The notes under the pieces are model-generated. The model was not told the DNA's origin, did no database searches, and saw only the letters and a program-made list of their open reading frames with translations. A stretch of DNA of 50,414 nucleotides from JAVDCA01 sp035293985. GTDB lineage: Bacteria; Pseudomonadota; Alphaproteobacteria; Rhizobiales; Xanthobacteraceae. Below, in pieces: positions 30,303 to 37,698 of the stretch (position 1 is its first letter; each line of letters starts with the position of its first letter). Where the stretch lies: positions 1 to 50,414 of the forward strand of contig DATGLS010000001.1 of the NCBI GenBank assembly GCA_035293985.1. The letters are read 5' to 3'. The position numbers and the translations under genes are program-made.

Positions 30303-30401
30303 TCAGATTGCCGAGAACACTTGCACCCATACCGCAATCATGCCGATGAACAGCGAAATCGACGCCAGCGCAGCGGCTTCCTCGACGACGGCACGAAACA
30401 T
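30303..30401 (-). CDS. 32-residue single-span membrane micro-protein under an SOS-type promoter
   Basis: ATG at 30401 with a GGGGAG ribosome binding site 8-9 bases upstream, 33 codons to TGA. The product begins MFRAVVEEAAALASISLFIG and ends MIAVWVQVFSAI: a short charged start then one hydrophobic stretch of about 22 residues, ideal for one membrane helix. The promoter directly upstream carries two LexA-type boxes (30420-30452). The gene lies 172 bases before dnaE on the same strand. Size, membrane span and SOS control recall SidA of Caulobacter (a 29-residue SOS-induced inhibitor that binds FtsW), but homology cannot be shown from here. The C-terminal Trp/Gln/Val residues could face the periplasm. 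Confidence rests on the ribosome site, promoter and membrane character together. Confidence 0.68.
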   Translation of the reverse strand: MFRAVVEEAAALASISLFIGMIAVWVQVFSAI

Positions 30402-30419
30402 GGTCACTCTCCCCTGGTG

Positions 30420-30452
30420 GAACGAAGAACGAACATTGTTCTTCTTTCGTTC
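30420..30452. promoter_or_regulatory. two opposed LexA (SOS) boxes
   Basis: GAACGAAGAACGAAC (30420-30434) is GAAC-N7-GAAC, and GTTCTTCTTTCGTTC (30438-30452) is GTTC-N7-GTTC. Both match the alphaproteobacterial LexA site exactly, on opposite strands, 3 bases apart. Together they cover the -10 element and most of the spacer of the micro-protein promoter. Confidence 0.78.
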
Positions 30453-30463
30453 TTGGGAGTCAA
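30435..30463 (-). promoter_or_regulatory. promoter of the micro-protein
   Basis: Minus strand TTGACT (30458-30463), 17-base spacer, AACAAT (30435-30440): 5/6 and 4/6 matches to the consensus. Transcription would start near 30428, giving a leader of about 27 bases to the ATG at 30401. Confidence 0.6.
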
Positions 30464-31108
30464 GAGCCGCGTGCGTCCGGATCGGTGCGTATTCTCGCGC
30501 GCACCAGCCACGGAATTGGACCGACACGGCCGGACAGCCAGGCGCTTTCGGGAGAAATCCTCGCGTTAACGGCACGTCAACCACAAAGGCATTGCGCACC
30601 AGCGACCGACGTGCCTTCCGGCCGATGCGCGCGTGGCCACCAACGATCATGCTGCGCCGGCCGCCATGGTGCAGGCTCAGCGCGCCTTGCCGGGCCTGGA
30701 GCGGCCCATCAGTTCTCACTCCTGCCAGGAGAAATGTCCTACTTCACTCAATCGCCGTCGCGCCCCGAGGTATCGCGCATGAAACGAAGAACCCGAGACT
30801 TCATTTCCTGCCTTCAGGATTGGAAAATGGAACTCGGCCCGTGGGCGGAACTACGGAGCTGGCCTCAATCGATTTAATATGGGCCGGGAGCATTCGCGTC
30901 GAATTTGAACCGATTTTTCCGCGACGGCTTGCGCCAATCAGCCCGATACCATTCGCGCAACGAGTGGTCGTCGTGCCGAAGGCCGATCCCGAAGCTTTCT
31001 GGGCCTCACGGAAGAGCAAGCCGGGGAGCCAAATCGCGACGTCGAACGTTGAATATGGCGCCCTGACGTGGTGTTCATTCGAAAAGAGACGATATCGGGA
31101 GATTCGCC
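30464..31108. other. gap without a recognised gene
   Basis: About 645 bases between the SOS promoter and the first DUF3551 gene. Open frames here (for example 30734-30877 plus, MSYFTQSPSRPEVS) have no recognisable domain and no well-spaced ribosome site. I see no tRNA or clear terminator. Base composition is lower in GC than the flanks. Confidence 0.5.
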
Positions 31109-31354
31109 ATGCGTGCTGCCGTGCTGATCACGCTCTCAGGCCTCGCAGTCGCGGGCCTCGCCAGCCCGAGCTCTGCTCAATCCGCCTATGACTATCCGTG
31201 GTGCGCCCTCAAGGGCGATCGCGGCGGCGGGCAGTCGTGCTACTTCGCGACCCGCAGGCAATGCGAGGAATCACTGAGTGGCATCGGTGGCAGCTGTATC
31301 CACAACCCGGGCTATCGCGGCGGCGGCCCGTACGTGCGCCGCCCGCGCTATTGA
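31109..31354 (+). CDS. DUF3551 family small secreted protein (copy 1)
   Basis: 81 residues: signal peptide (VLITLSGLAVAGLA, cleavage near SSA-QS), then SAYDYPWCALKG, QSCYFATRRQCEESLSGIGG, SCI-HNPGYRGG. The four cysteines and the SGIGGSCI motif are those of DUF3551, a family abundant in Bradyrhizobium relatives and of unknown function. GGGAGA lies 9 bases before the ATG. A paralogue follows after 97 bases. Confidence 0.85.
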   Translation: MRAAVLITLSGLAVAGLASPSSAQSAYDYPWCALKGDRGGGQSCYFATRRQCEESLSGIGGSCIHNPGYRGGGPYVRRPRY

Positions 31355-31451
31355 TTGATCCGTGATCGACCCGCGCAGCTGGCAGACACGTTCGAATAAG
31401 CCGCCGGTGCGCGGTGTTGATGAAGCCGGGGCCTCCGACGGGAGATGTCCC

Positions 31452-31718
31452 ATGTACGTGATGATGCAAGTGACCAAGCGCTTGCCCCACTTCACCCTCG
31501 CGGCGGTCGCGTTCCTTGCCGCAAGCTCGATGGGCCACGCTCAATCCGCCTATGATTATCCCTGGTGCGCCGTGTACCCGCGCAACATCGGCGCCACGAG
31601 CTGCTATTACCAGACCTACCAGCAGTGCATGGAGACCATGAGCGGCATCGGCGGCTCGTGCATCCGCAGCCCCTACTACCGCGGCCCAGCGCCGCGGCGC
31701 GGCCGGATGCGCGACTGA
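31452..31718 (+). CDS. DUF3551 family small secreted protein (copy 2)
   Basis: 88 residues: signal peptide (LAAVAFLAASSMGHA), then QSAYDYPWCAVYPRNIG, SCYYQTYQQCMETMSGIGG, SCIRSPYYRG. It shares the cysteine pattern and the SAYDYPWCA and SGIGGSCI blocks with copy 1, so it is a tandem duplicate that has diverged mainly between the motifs. Other start codons exist four and five codons downstream (ATGATG). Function unknown. Confidence 0.83.
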   Translation: MYVMMQVTKRLPHFTLAAVAFLAASSMGHAQSAYDYPWCAVYPRNIGATSCYYQTYQQCMETMSGIGGSCIRSPYYRGPAPRRGRMRD

Positions 31719-31797
31719 GCTGAGGCCCGTAGCCACTGCGGCACGACATGGGCTAGAACCGGCGGGCACGCTTTCCCCCTCCTCCGCCGGTATCGAC

Positions 31798-32928
31798 ATG
31801 CAACAGCACAATCCCGAGCAAGCCGCCGCGCTGCGCCTCGCCACCAGCACCCACGATTTCCAGACCCTGCACGAGATCGTCGCCAAGGCGCGCCAGAACC
31901 TCAACCAGAACGATTGGGATTACATCGTCGGCGCCGCCGAGACCGAGACCACGATGCGCCGCAATCGGCTCGCGATCGACCAGCTCGCGTTCCGCCCGCG
32001 CGTGCTGCGCGACGTCAGCCGGATCGATCCATCGGTCGAGGTGCTCGGCCACAAGATTCGCATACCGGTCTTTTTCGCGCCGGTCGGCTCGCTCGAATGC
32101 TTCCATCCCGAGGCCGCGGCCGACATCGTGCGTGGCGCCGGCGCGTTCGGGGCCGGGCACATGCTGAGCTCGGTGTGCGAGCCGGGCCTGGAGAAGGTCG
32201 CCGAGGCGGCGCCCGACGCGCTGCGCTTCTACCAGCTCTATGTGCGCGGCGACGCGGCCTGGGTCGACGACTACGTGCGGCGTGCGATCGACAAAGGCTA
32301 CGCCGCCTTCTGCCTGACCGTCGACACCGCGATCTACAGCCGGCGCGAGCGCGACATCGCCAAGCGCCACGTCGTGCGCGGGCGCCGCAAGGCGTCCGGC
32401 CGCGAGCACCAGGCGGCGCTCGACTGGAGCACGGTCGAGCGCATCAAGAGGAACTTCAAAATCCCGCTCGCCATCAAGGGCATCGCGACCGCCGAGGACG
32501 CCAAGATCGCGGTCGAGCACGGGGTAGACTACGTCTACGTGTCGAACCACGGCGGCCGCCAGCTCGACCATGGCCGCGGCTCGATCGACGTGCTGCCCGA
32601 GGTGGTGGCCGCGGTCGCCGGCAAGGCCAAGGTGATGGTCGACGGCGGTTTTGCCCGCGGCACCGACATCGTCAAGGCGATCGCGGCGGGCGCGAGCCTC
32701 GTCGGCCTCGGCCGCGTGCAGTGCTACGCGCTCGCAGCCGGCGGCGCCGAAGCGGTGGTGCGCCTGCTTGAGCTCCTCGAGGACGAGGTGCAGCGCTGCC
32801 TCGGCCTGCTCGGCGTGACGAAGTTCGCCGAGCTCGACCAGAGCTATCTGCATGCCGCGCCCTCGGTGCGCGAGCCGCACGTGTTCAGCGCGTTCCCGCT
32901 GAAGAAGATCGACGACTGGCGGTATTGA
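31798..32928 (+). CDS. FMN-dependent alpha-hydroxy-acid oxidase/dehydrogenase
   Basis: A 376-residue TIM-barrel flavoenzyme of the lactate/glycolate oxidase family that oxidises 2-hydroxy acids to 2-oxo acids. Conserved parts: PVFFAPVGSLECFHPE, RFYQLYVRGD (Tyr near FMN), LTVDTAIYSRRERDI, IKGIATAEDA (FMN-binding Lys) and YVSNHGGRQLDHGRG with the catalytic His and substrate-binding Arg, then VDGGFARGTDIVKAIAAGA for phosphate binding. The substrate is unknown. It stands alone between the DUF3551 pair and the convergent lolD. A REP-unrelated hairpin repeat follows. Confidence 0.88.
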   Translation: MQQHNPEQAAALRLATSTHDFQTLHEIVAKARQNLNQNDWDYIVGAAETETTMRRNRLAIDQLAFRPRVLRDVSRIDPSVEVLGHKIRIPVFFAPVGSLECFHPEAAADIVRGAGAFGAGHMLSSVCEPGLEKVAEAAPDALRFYQLYVRGDAAWVDDYVRRAIDKGYAAFCLTVDTAIYSRRERDIAKRHVVRGRRKASGREHQAALDWSTVERIKRNFKIPLAIKGIATAEDAKIAVEHGVDYVYVSNHGGRQLDHGRGSIDVLPEVVAAVAGKAKVMVDGGFARGTDIVKAIAAGASLVGLGRVQCYALAAGGAEAVVRLLELLEDEVQRCLGLLGVTKFAELDQSYLHAAPSVREPHVFSAFPLKKIDDWRY

Positions 32929-32933
32929 TCGGG

Positions 32934-32998
32934 GCGCGAATAGCGAATGGCGAGTAGCGGACCGCTACTCCCCATTCCCTACTCGCTAATCGCGCTAT
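32934..32998. repeat. GAATAGCG-type hairpin, second copy, overlapping the lolD stop
   Basis: Same element as 3974-4037: GCGAATAGCGAATGGCGAGT, then AGCGG / CCGCT and the complement running to 32998. The TAG stop of lolD (32995-32997) lies within its last GAATAGCG unit. It separates convergent genes and may act as a bidirectional terminator. Confidence 0.65.
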
Positions 32999-33687
32999 TC
33001 CAGCTCCTCGACCTTGCCGTCGCGCAGTGTCACGCGCCGGTCCATGCGCGACGCGATCTCCATGTTGTGGGTGGCGATCACGGCGGCGAGGCCGGAGGCC
33101 CGCACGAGCTGGGTGAGCGCGCCGAACACGTGATCGGCCGTGTGCGGGTCGAGATTGCCGGTCGGCTCGTCGGCGAGCAGGACGCGCGGCGCGTTGGCGA
33201 CCGCGCGGGCGATGGCGACGCGCTGCTGCTCGCCGCCGGAGAGCTCGGCCGGCCGGTGCGTCAGGCGCTCCTTGAGGCCGAGATAGGCCAGGAGCTCGGC
33301 TGCGCGCGCTTCCGCCTCACGACGGGCGAGGCCGCGGATCATCTGCGGCATCATCACGTTCTCGACCGCGCTGAACTCGGGCAGCAGGTGGTGCGCCTGG
33401 TAGACGAAGCCGATGTCGGCGCGGCGGATGCGGGTCCGCTCGGCATCACTCAGGGTCGAGGTCGCGAGCTCGCCGAGATAGACCTCGCCGGCATCCTGGT
33501 GCTCGAGCAGGCCGGCGATGTGCAGGAGGGTCGACTTGCCGGTGCCGGATGGCGCGATCAGCGCCACCGACTGCCCGGCCCACACCGCAAGCTCGGCGCC
33601 CATGAGGATGTCGAGCCGCGCGTCGCCCTGCGGGTAGTGACGCTCGATGCCGTGCAGGAAGATGACGGGCGTCTCGCTCTCGGCCAT
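32995..33687 (-). CDS. lolD: lipoprotein-releasing ABC transporter ATPase LolD
   Basis: A 230-residue ABC ATPase that powers release of outer-membrane lipoproteins from the inner membrane to LolA. Walker A is APSGTGKST (about residue 43), the signature LSGGEQQRVAIARA, and Walker B VLLADEPTGNLD. It follows lolC by 6 bases in one transcript. The C-terminus (DGKVEELE) ends inside a repeat that supplies the stop codon. Confidence 0.93.
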   Translation of the reverse strand: MAESETPVIFLHGIERHYPQGDARLDILMGAELAVWAGQSVALIAPSGTGKSTLLHIAGLLEHQDAGEVYLGELATSTLSDAERTRIRRADIGFVYQAHHLLPEFSAVENVMMPQMIRGLARREAEARAAELLAYLGLKERLTHRPAELSGGEQQRVAIARAVANAPRVLLADEPTGNLDPHTADHVFGALTQLVRASGLAAVIATHNMEIASRMDRRVTLRDGKVEELE

Positions 33688-33693
33688 CGTGGC

Positions 33694-34962
33694 TTACTCG
33701 TAGCGCAGCGCATCGACCGGATCGAGGCGCGCGGCGCGCCACGCCGGATACAGGGTGGCGAGCAGCGACAGCGTCAGCGCCAGCACCACGATTGCCGTGG
33801 TCTCGCCGACCGACATCTCGGCCGGCAGCTTTGACAGGAAGTAGATTTCCGGGTTGAAAACGTCGAGATGCAGGACCCAGGAGAGGAACTCGCGAATCCG
33901 CTCGATGTTGAGGCACACGAGCGTGCCGGCAATGAAGCCGAACAGCGTACCGACCACGCCGATCGCGGCGCCGGTGATGACGAAGATGCGCAGAATCGCC
34001 CATTGCGTCGCGCCCATGGTGCGCAGAATGGCGATATCCGAGCTCTTGTCCTTCACCAGCATGATGAGCCCGGAGATGATGTTGAGCGCCGCGACCAGCA
34101 CGATCAGCGTGAGGATGACGAACATCACGTTGCGCTCGACCTGCAGCGCGGTGAAGAAGGCCGCGTTCTTGCGCTGCCAGCCGGTGACGAAGATCGGACG
34201 ACCGGCGGCCTGCTTGATCGCCGCGGCGTAGCGATCGACGTCGTCGGGATCCTTCACGTAGACCTCGATCGCAGTCACGTTCTTGTCGTAGTTGAAATAG
34301 GCCTGCGCCTCCTTGAGGGGCATGAACACGAAGCCTGCGTCGTAATCCGACATGCCGATCTGGAACTCGGCCGCGATCCGGTACGGCTTGATGTGCGGCG
34401 TCATGCCCATGGGCGTCACGGCGCCGCGCGGCGACACCAACGTCAAATTATCGCCGACGCGCAGCGAGAGCTGGTCACCGAGCCGTTGGCCGATCACGAT
34501 GGCCTGACCGTCGTCGAAGCCTTCGAGCGTTCCCTGCTTGATGTTCCTGGCGATCGACCCGAGGCGGACGAGATCGGCGCCGCGGATGCCGCGCACCAGC
34601 ACCCCGCTCGCCTGGAAGGGCGATGACGCGAGTGCCTGCCCCTCGATGAACGGCATCGCCAGGACCACGCCCGGAACCCTGGATATGCGCTCGGCCACCT
34701 CGTCGTAGTCGGTCAGCGGCCGGTCGAGCGGCGTCACGATCATGTGGCCGTTGAAGCCCAGGATCTTGTTGAGCAGCTCTTTGCGAAAGCCATTCATCAC
34801 CGCCATCACGATGATGAGCGTCGCCACCCCGAGCATGATGCCGAGGAACGAGAAGCCCGCGATCACGGAGATGAATCCTTCGCGCCGTCGCGCCCGCAGG
34901 TAGCGCAGCGACAGCATCCATTCGAAGGGGGCGAAGGGCCGGGTGGCCGTCGACTCGGTCAT
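33694..34962 (-). CDS. lolC: lipoprotein-releasing ABC transporter permease (LolC/LolE family)
   Basis: A 422-residue inner-membrane permease with four membrane helices: one near residues 35-60 (ISVIAGFSFLGIMLGVATLI) and three in the C-terminal FtsX-like part. A large periplasmic domain lies between. The start MTESTA at 34962 is preferred over 35052, since the first 30 codons of the longer frame are unlike the family. Only one permease gene accompanies lolD, so the complex probably has two copies of this subunit rather than LolC plus LolE, as is usual in alphaproteobacteria (sometimes called LolF). Confidence 0.91.
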   Translation of the reverse strand: MTESTATRPFAPFEWMLSLRYLRARRREGFISVIAGFSFLGIMLGVATLIIVMAVMNGFRKELLNKILGFNGHMIVTPLDRPLTDYDEVAERISRVPGVVLAMPFIEGQALASSPFQASGVLVRGIRGADLVRLGSIARNIKQGTLEGFDDGQAIVIGQRLGDQLSLRVGDNLTLVSPRGAVTPMGMTPHIKPYRIAAEFQIGMSDYDAGFVFMPLKEAQAYFNYDKNVTAIEVYVKDPDDVDRYAAAIKQAAGRPIFVTGWQRKNAAFFTALQVERNVMFVILTLIVLVAALNIISGLIMLVKDKSSDIAILRTMGATQWAILRIFVITGAAIGVVGTLFGFIAGTLVCLNIERIREFLSWVLHLDVFNPEIYFLSKLPAEMSVGETTAIVVLALTLSLLATLYPAWRAARLDPVDALRYE

Positions 34963-35068
34963 TTGTGCGCTGTGTTCCCCCGCCCCCCGAATTCCACCTG
35001 ATTCTGGCGGTTTGATGCCAGCAAATTCGCCGCACGCAGGCGCAAATGCCACAGTTTTGTGCCGACCA

Positions 35069-35149
35069 GGTATCAGAGATCAGAAATCAGGTATCAGGAA
35101 CGAGGTCGTCTTTGTCTGATCCCTGATCCCTGATCACTGATCCCTGGCA
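35069..35149. repeat. ATCAG/CTGAT hairpin repeat at the proS end
   Basis: Left arm GGTATCAGAGATCAGAAATC and GGTATCAGG; right arm CTGATCCCTGATCCCTGATC and ACTGATCCCTGG. The arms are imperfect complements. The TGA stop codon of proS (35134-35136) lies inside the right arm. Confidence 0.65.
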
Positions 35150-36465
35150 GTCAGGCGCTCGATCGCCTCGGCGGCGGTGACGAGCTCGCGCGATCCGTCC
35201 GCGCGCCGCTTGAGCTCGACCTTGCCTTCCGCAAGGCTGCGCGGGCCCACCATCACCTGCCAGGGTATACCGATGAGATCGGTAGCGGCGAACTTCGCGC
35301 CCGGGCGCTCGTCGAGATCGTTGTAGAGCACGTCGACACCGCGGCCGGCAAGCTCGGCGTAGAGCTTCTCGCACGCCGCGTCGGTGTCCGCTCCGCCCTG
35401 CTTGAGGTTGAGGATGGCGACGCGGAACGGCGCGACCGGCTCGGGCCAGATGATGCCGGCCTCGTCGTGGGACGCCTCGATGATGGCGGCGACGAGGCGT
35501 GACGGCCCGATGCCGTAGGAGCCGCCGTGCACCGGCCGCTCGACCCCGTCGGGCCCGGCAACCACGGCCTTCATGGGCTCGGAGTATTTGGTTCCGAAAT
35601 AGAAGATGTGGCCGACCTCGATCCCGCGCGCGGACACCTGCTTGTCGGCCGCGAGCGCGCCGAAGGCCGCGGCATCGTGCTTCTCGGAGGTCGCGGCGTA
35701 CAGCGAGGTCCACTTGTCGACGATCTGCTGCAGGCCGGCGACGTCGTCGAAGTCGACGTCGGCGCCCGGCACCGCGAAGTCGAGATAATCGCGGTGGCAG
35801 AACACTTCGCTCTCGCCGGTCTGCGCGAGGATGATGAACTCGTGGCTGAGGTTGCCGCCGATCGGCCCGGTGTCGGCGACCATCGGGATCGATTGCAGCC
35901 CGAGCCGCGCGAAGGTGCGCAGATAAGCGACGAACATGCGGTTATAGGAGTGCCTCGCGCCGGCGTAATCGAGGTCGAACGAATAGGCGTCCTTCATCAG
36001 GAACTCGCGACCGCGCATGAGACCGAAACGCGGGCGCACCTCGTCGCGGAACTTCCACTGGATGTGATAGAGGTTGAGCGGCAGGTCCTTGTAGGAACGC
36101 ACATAGGCCCGGAAAATCTCCGTGATCATCTCCTCGTTGGTCGGACCGTACAGCATGTCGCGCTCGTGGCGGTCCTTGATGCGCAGCATCTCCTTGCCGT
36201 AGTCGTCGTAGCGGCCGCTTTCTCGCCACAGATCGGCCGACTGGATGGTCGGCATCAGCATCTCGATCGCGCCCGAGCGATCCTGCTCCTCGCGCACGAT
36301 CTGCTCGACCTTTTTGAGCACGCGGAAGCCGAGCGGCAGGAACGCATAGATGCCGGCCGCCTCCTGGCGGATCATGCCGGCGCGCAGCATCAGCCGGTGC
36401 GAGACGATCTCGGCTTCCTTCGGCGTCTCGCGCAGGATCGGCAGGAAGTAGCGGGAGAGGCGCAT
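35134..36465 (-). CDS. proS: prolyl-tRNA synthetase, short alphaproteobacterial type
   Basis: Class II synthetase of 443 residues. The start MRLSRYFLPILRETPKEAEI at 36465 is the family start, though no Shine-Dalgarno sequence precedes it (the upstream bases are CCCCC TTC). Motif 2 lies in FRDEVRPRFGLMRGREFLMK and motif 3 in SYGIGPSRLVAAIIE. The INS editing domain of the E. coli enzyme (570 residues) is missing, so clearing of Ala-tRNA-Pro must depend on a separate ProX-type hydrolase. Its stop codon is inside a palindromic repeat. It precedes lolC in the conserved proS-lolC-lolD order. Confidence 0.95.
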   Translation of the reverse strand: MRLSRYFLPILRETPKEAEIVSHRLMLRAGMIRQEAAGIYAFLPLGFRVLKKVEQIVREEQDRSGAIEMLMPTIQSADLWRESGRYDDYGKEMLRIKDRHERDMLYGPTNEEMITEIFRAYVRSYKDLPLNLYHIQWKFRDEVRPRFGLMRGREFLMKDAYSFDLDYAGARHSYNRMFVAYLRTFARLGLQSIPMVADTGPIGGNLSHEFIILAQTGESEVFCHRDYLDFAVPGADVDFDDVAGLQQIVDKWTSLYAATSEKHDAAAFGALAADKQVSARGIEVGHIFYFGTKYSEPMKAVVAGPDGVERPVHGGSYGIGPSRLVAAIIEASHDEAGIIWPEPVAPFRVAILNLKQGGADTDAACEKLYAELAGRGVDVLYNDLDERPGAKFAATDLIGIPWQVMVGPRSLAEGKVELKRRADGSRELVTAAEAIERLTARDQ

Positions 36466-36640
36466 GAAGGGGGTCCGATTCGAACGATGGAGCGTGAAGG
36501 CGGCCGAGTGAAAGCGGATCGGCCGCCAAAACACAACCCCAGCCCGGGTTCCATCCCTCGCGGGCCGCAACTCCCGCGTGCGAGAGCGGCATTTTATTGC
36601 GCCGCAGAAACGATTTTTTCCGCCAAATTGCGCCGCACGG

Positions 36641-36669
36641 TTGGCAAACGAAATTTGATGGGCTAGGTT
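36641..36669 (+). promoter_or_regulatory. possible promoter of the candidate small RNA
   Basis: TTGGCA (36641-36646), 17-base spacer, TAGGTT (36664-36669). Spacing is right; the -10 is weak. A start near 36676 and the terminator at 36835 would give about 160 bases. Confidence 0.4.
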
Positions 36670-36675
36670 CTTGCC

Positions 36676-36835
36676 GTCGCGAAGTACCGCCAAAAAGGTG
36701 GGCTTCCGCGGTCCAAGTCTTGGGAGGACTGTCCGCAGGCGCGGTCACACGCTGCCGACCTACAAAAGGCGCCAAGCCGGGTTTCGAGGACGAATGAGGA
36801 TATCTGAGCAGGGCCCTGTCCCTGCTCATTTTTTT
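36676..36835 (+). ncRNA. candidate small RNA between proS and the DUF1467 gene
   Basis: A plus-strand transcript is implied by a strong intrinsic terminator in a 461-base gap where both flanking genes are on the minus strand, and a promoter-like pair lies about 160 bases earlier. The interval has several pairings: CCGCC with GGTGG around AAAAA, CGAAG with TTTCG as a possible closing helix, and CGG with CCG around CACACGCTG. Length and a closing helix would suit a 6S-like RNA, but I cannot match it to any named family. An open frame over it (36671-36958) has no domain and reads through the terminator. Confidence 0.45.
36805..36835 (+). terminator. strong intrinsic terminator
   Basis: TGAGCAGGG (36805-36813) and CCCTGCTCA (36820-36828) form a perfect 9-base stem with a 6-base loop, followed at once by seven T. 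The T-run is on the plus strand only, so it ends a plus-strand transcript. Confidence 0.85.
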
Positions 36836-36926
36836 GCCGAAAGCCCGAAAGTCCGGGGCATTGTCGCGTGTTGCGGTGCGGCCGTGATGCGCTCCGTTTT
36901 GGCTGTGGCGCGAGCGAAAATGCAAC

Positions 36927-37199
36927 CTAACGGCGCAAGAGGCCCCACAGCGTCGTGAGATCGTCGAACGTCAGGTGGTGATTGACGACGAGCCAGAAGA
37001 AGGTGCCGCACAGCGCCGCCGAGATGATCGTGGTCCACACGACGACACGCACGAGCCGCGGCATCACGGGCGCGCCCGGATCGGTGCCCGGCACCACCTC
37101 CCCCGCCTCCTGCTGCGAGCGCACGCCGAACGGCAGGACCATGAACAGCACGATCCACCAGGCGACGAAATAGATCGCGAGCGCGGTGGTCCAGGTCAT
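36927..37199 (-). CDS. DUF1467 family membrane protein
   Basis: A 90-residue protein with two membrane helices, ALAIYFVAWWIVLFMVLPFG (residues 6-25) and VVVWTTIISAALCGTFFWLV (about 54-73), joined by a short loop with PGTDPGAP. The start at 37199 has AAGGAG 8 bases upstream; the longer frame to 37634 is a shadow of mce. DUF1467 is a two-helix family found beside mce in many alphaproteobacteria; its function is unknown. Confidence 0.88.
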   Translation of the reverse strand: MTWTTALAIYFVAWWIVLFMVLPFGVRSQQEAGEVVPGTDPGAPVMPRLVRVVVWTTIISAALCGTFFWLVVNHHLTFDDLTTLWGLLRR

Positions 37200-37248
37200 G
37201 CTGCATTCTCCTTCCCGTTGGCTTCGCCACGCCAGCCGCAAGTCGGCA

Positions 37249-37653
37249 TCATGCCTGCTCGAGCTCGACCAGGGTGCCGCAGAAGTCCTTCGGGTGCAGA
37301 AACAGCACCGGCTTGCCGTGCGCGCCAGTCTTGGGCGTGCCGTCGCCGAGCACGCGCGCGCCCTGCCCTTTGAGCCGATCGCGCGCCGAAATGATGTCGT
37401 CGACCTCGTAGCACAGGTGGTGGATGCCGCCGTCCGGGTTGCGATCGAGGAATTTGGCGATCGGTGAGTCGGCGCCGAACGGTTCCAGAAGCTCGATCTT
37501 GGTATTGGGCAGCGTGATGAAAACCGTCGTGACGCCATGCTCGGGTTGTGGCACCGCATCCGACACTGCGGCGCCGAGCGTGTCGCGATAGATGCGGCTC
37601 GCCGCCGCGATGTCGCGCACCGCGATGGCGACATGGTTGAGCCGTCCGATCAT
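37249..37653 (-). CDS. mce: methylmalonyl-CoA epimerase
   Basis: A 134-residue VOC-fold metalloenzyme interconverting (R)- and (S)-methylmalonyl-CoA in propionyl-CoA use. Start MIGRLNHVAIAVRD at 37653 has GGAGA 7 bases upstream. Metal ligands are His7, the first His of GGIHHLCYEV and the Glu of GTLVELEQA; HPKDFCGTLVELEQ is typical of epimerases. It lies between rnj and the DUF1467 gene. Confidence 0.92.
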   Translation of the reverse strand: MIGRLNHVAIAVRDIAAASRIYRDTLGAAVSDAVPQPEHGVTTVFITLPNTKIELLEPFGADSPIAKFLDRNPDGGIHHLCYEVDDIISARDRLKGQGARVLGDGTPKTGAHGKPVLFLHPKDFCGTLVELEQA

Positions 37654-37698
37654 GCAGGTCTCCCGTAGCCCGGCAGCTTCCCGAAGGTATGGCTCCAT

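Noticed and set aside
30303..30719. 138-residue minus-strand ORF containing the micro-protein
   Set aside because: The upstream 106 codons cross the LexA boxes and the promoter and show no domain; the ribosome site points to the ATG at 30401.
30734..30877. 47-residue ORF MSYFTQSPSRPEVS...
   Set aside because: AGGAG is too close to the ATG, no domain or membrane segment, no context.
36676..36835. Calling the small RNA 6S, SRP or tmRNA
   Set aside because: Length suits 6S only, and the SRP GGAAGCAGC loop and tmRNA CCA end are absent; no family can be claimed.
36671..36958. 95-residue plus-strand ORF over the candidate small RNA
   Set aside because: Runs through a strong terminator, no domain, no ribosome site; RNA reading is simpler.
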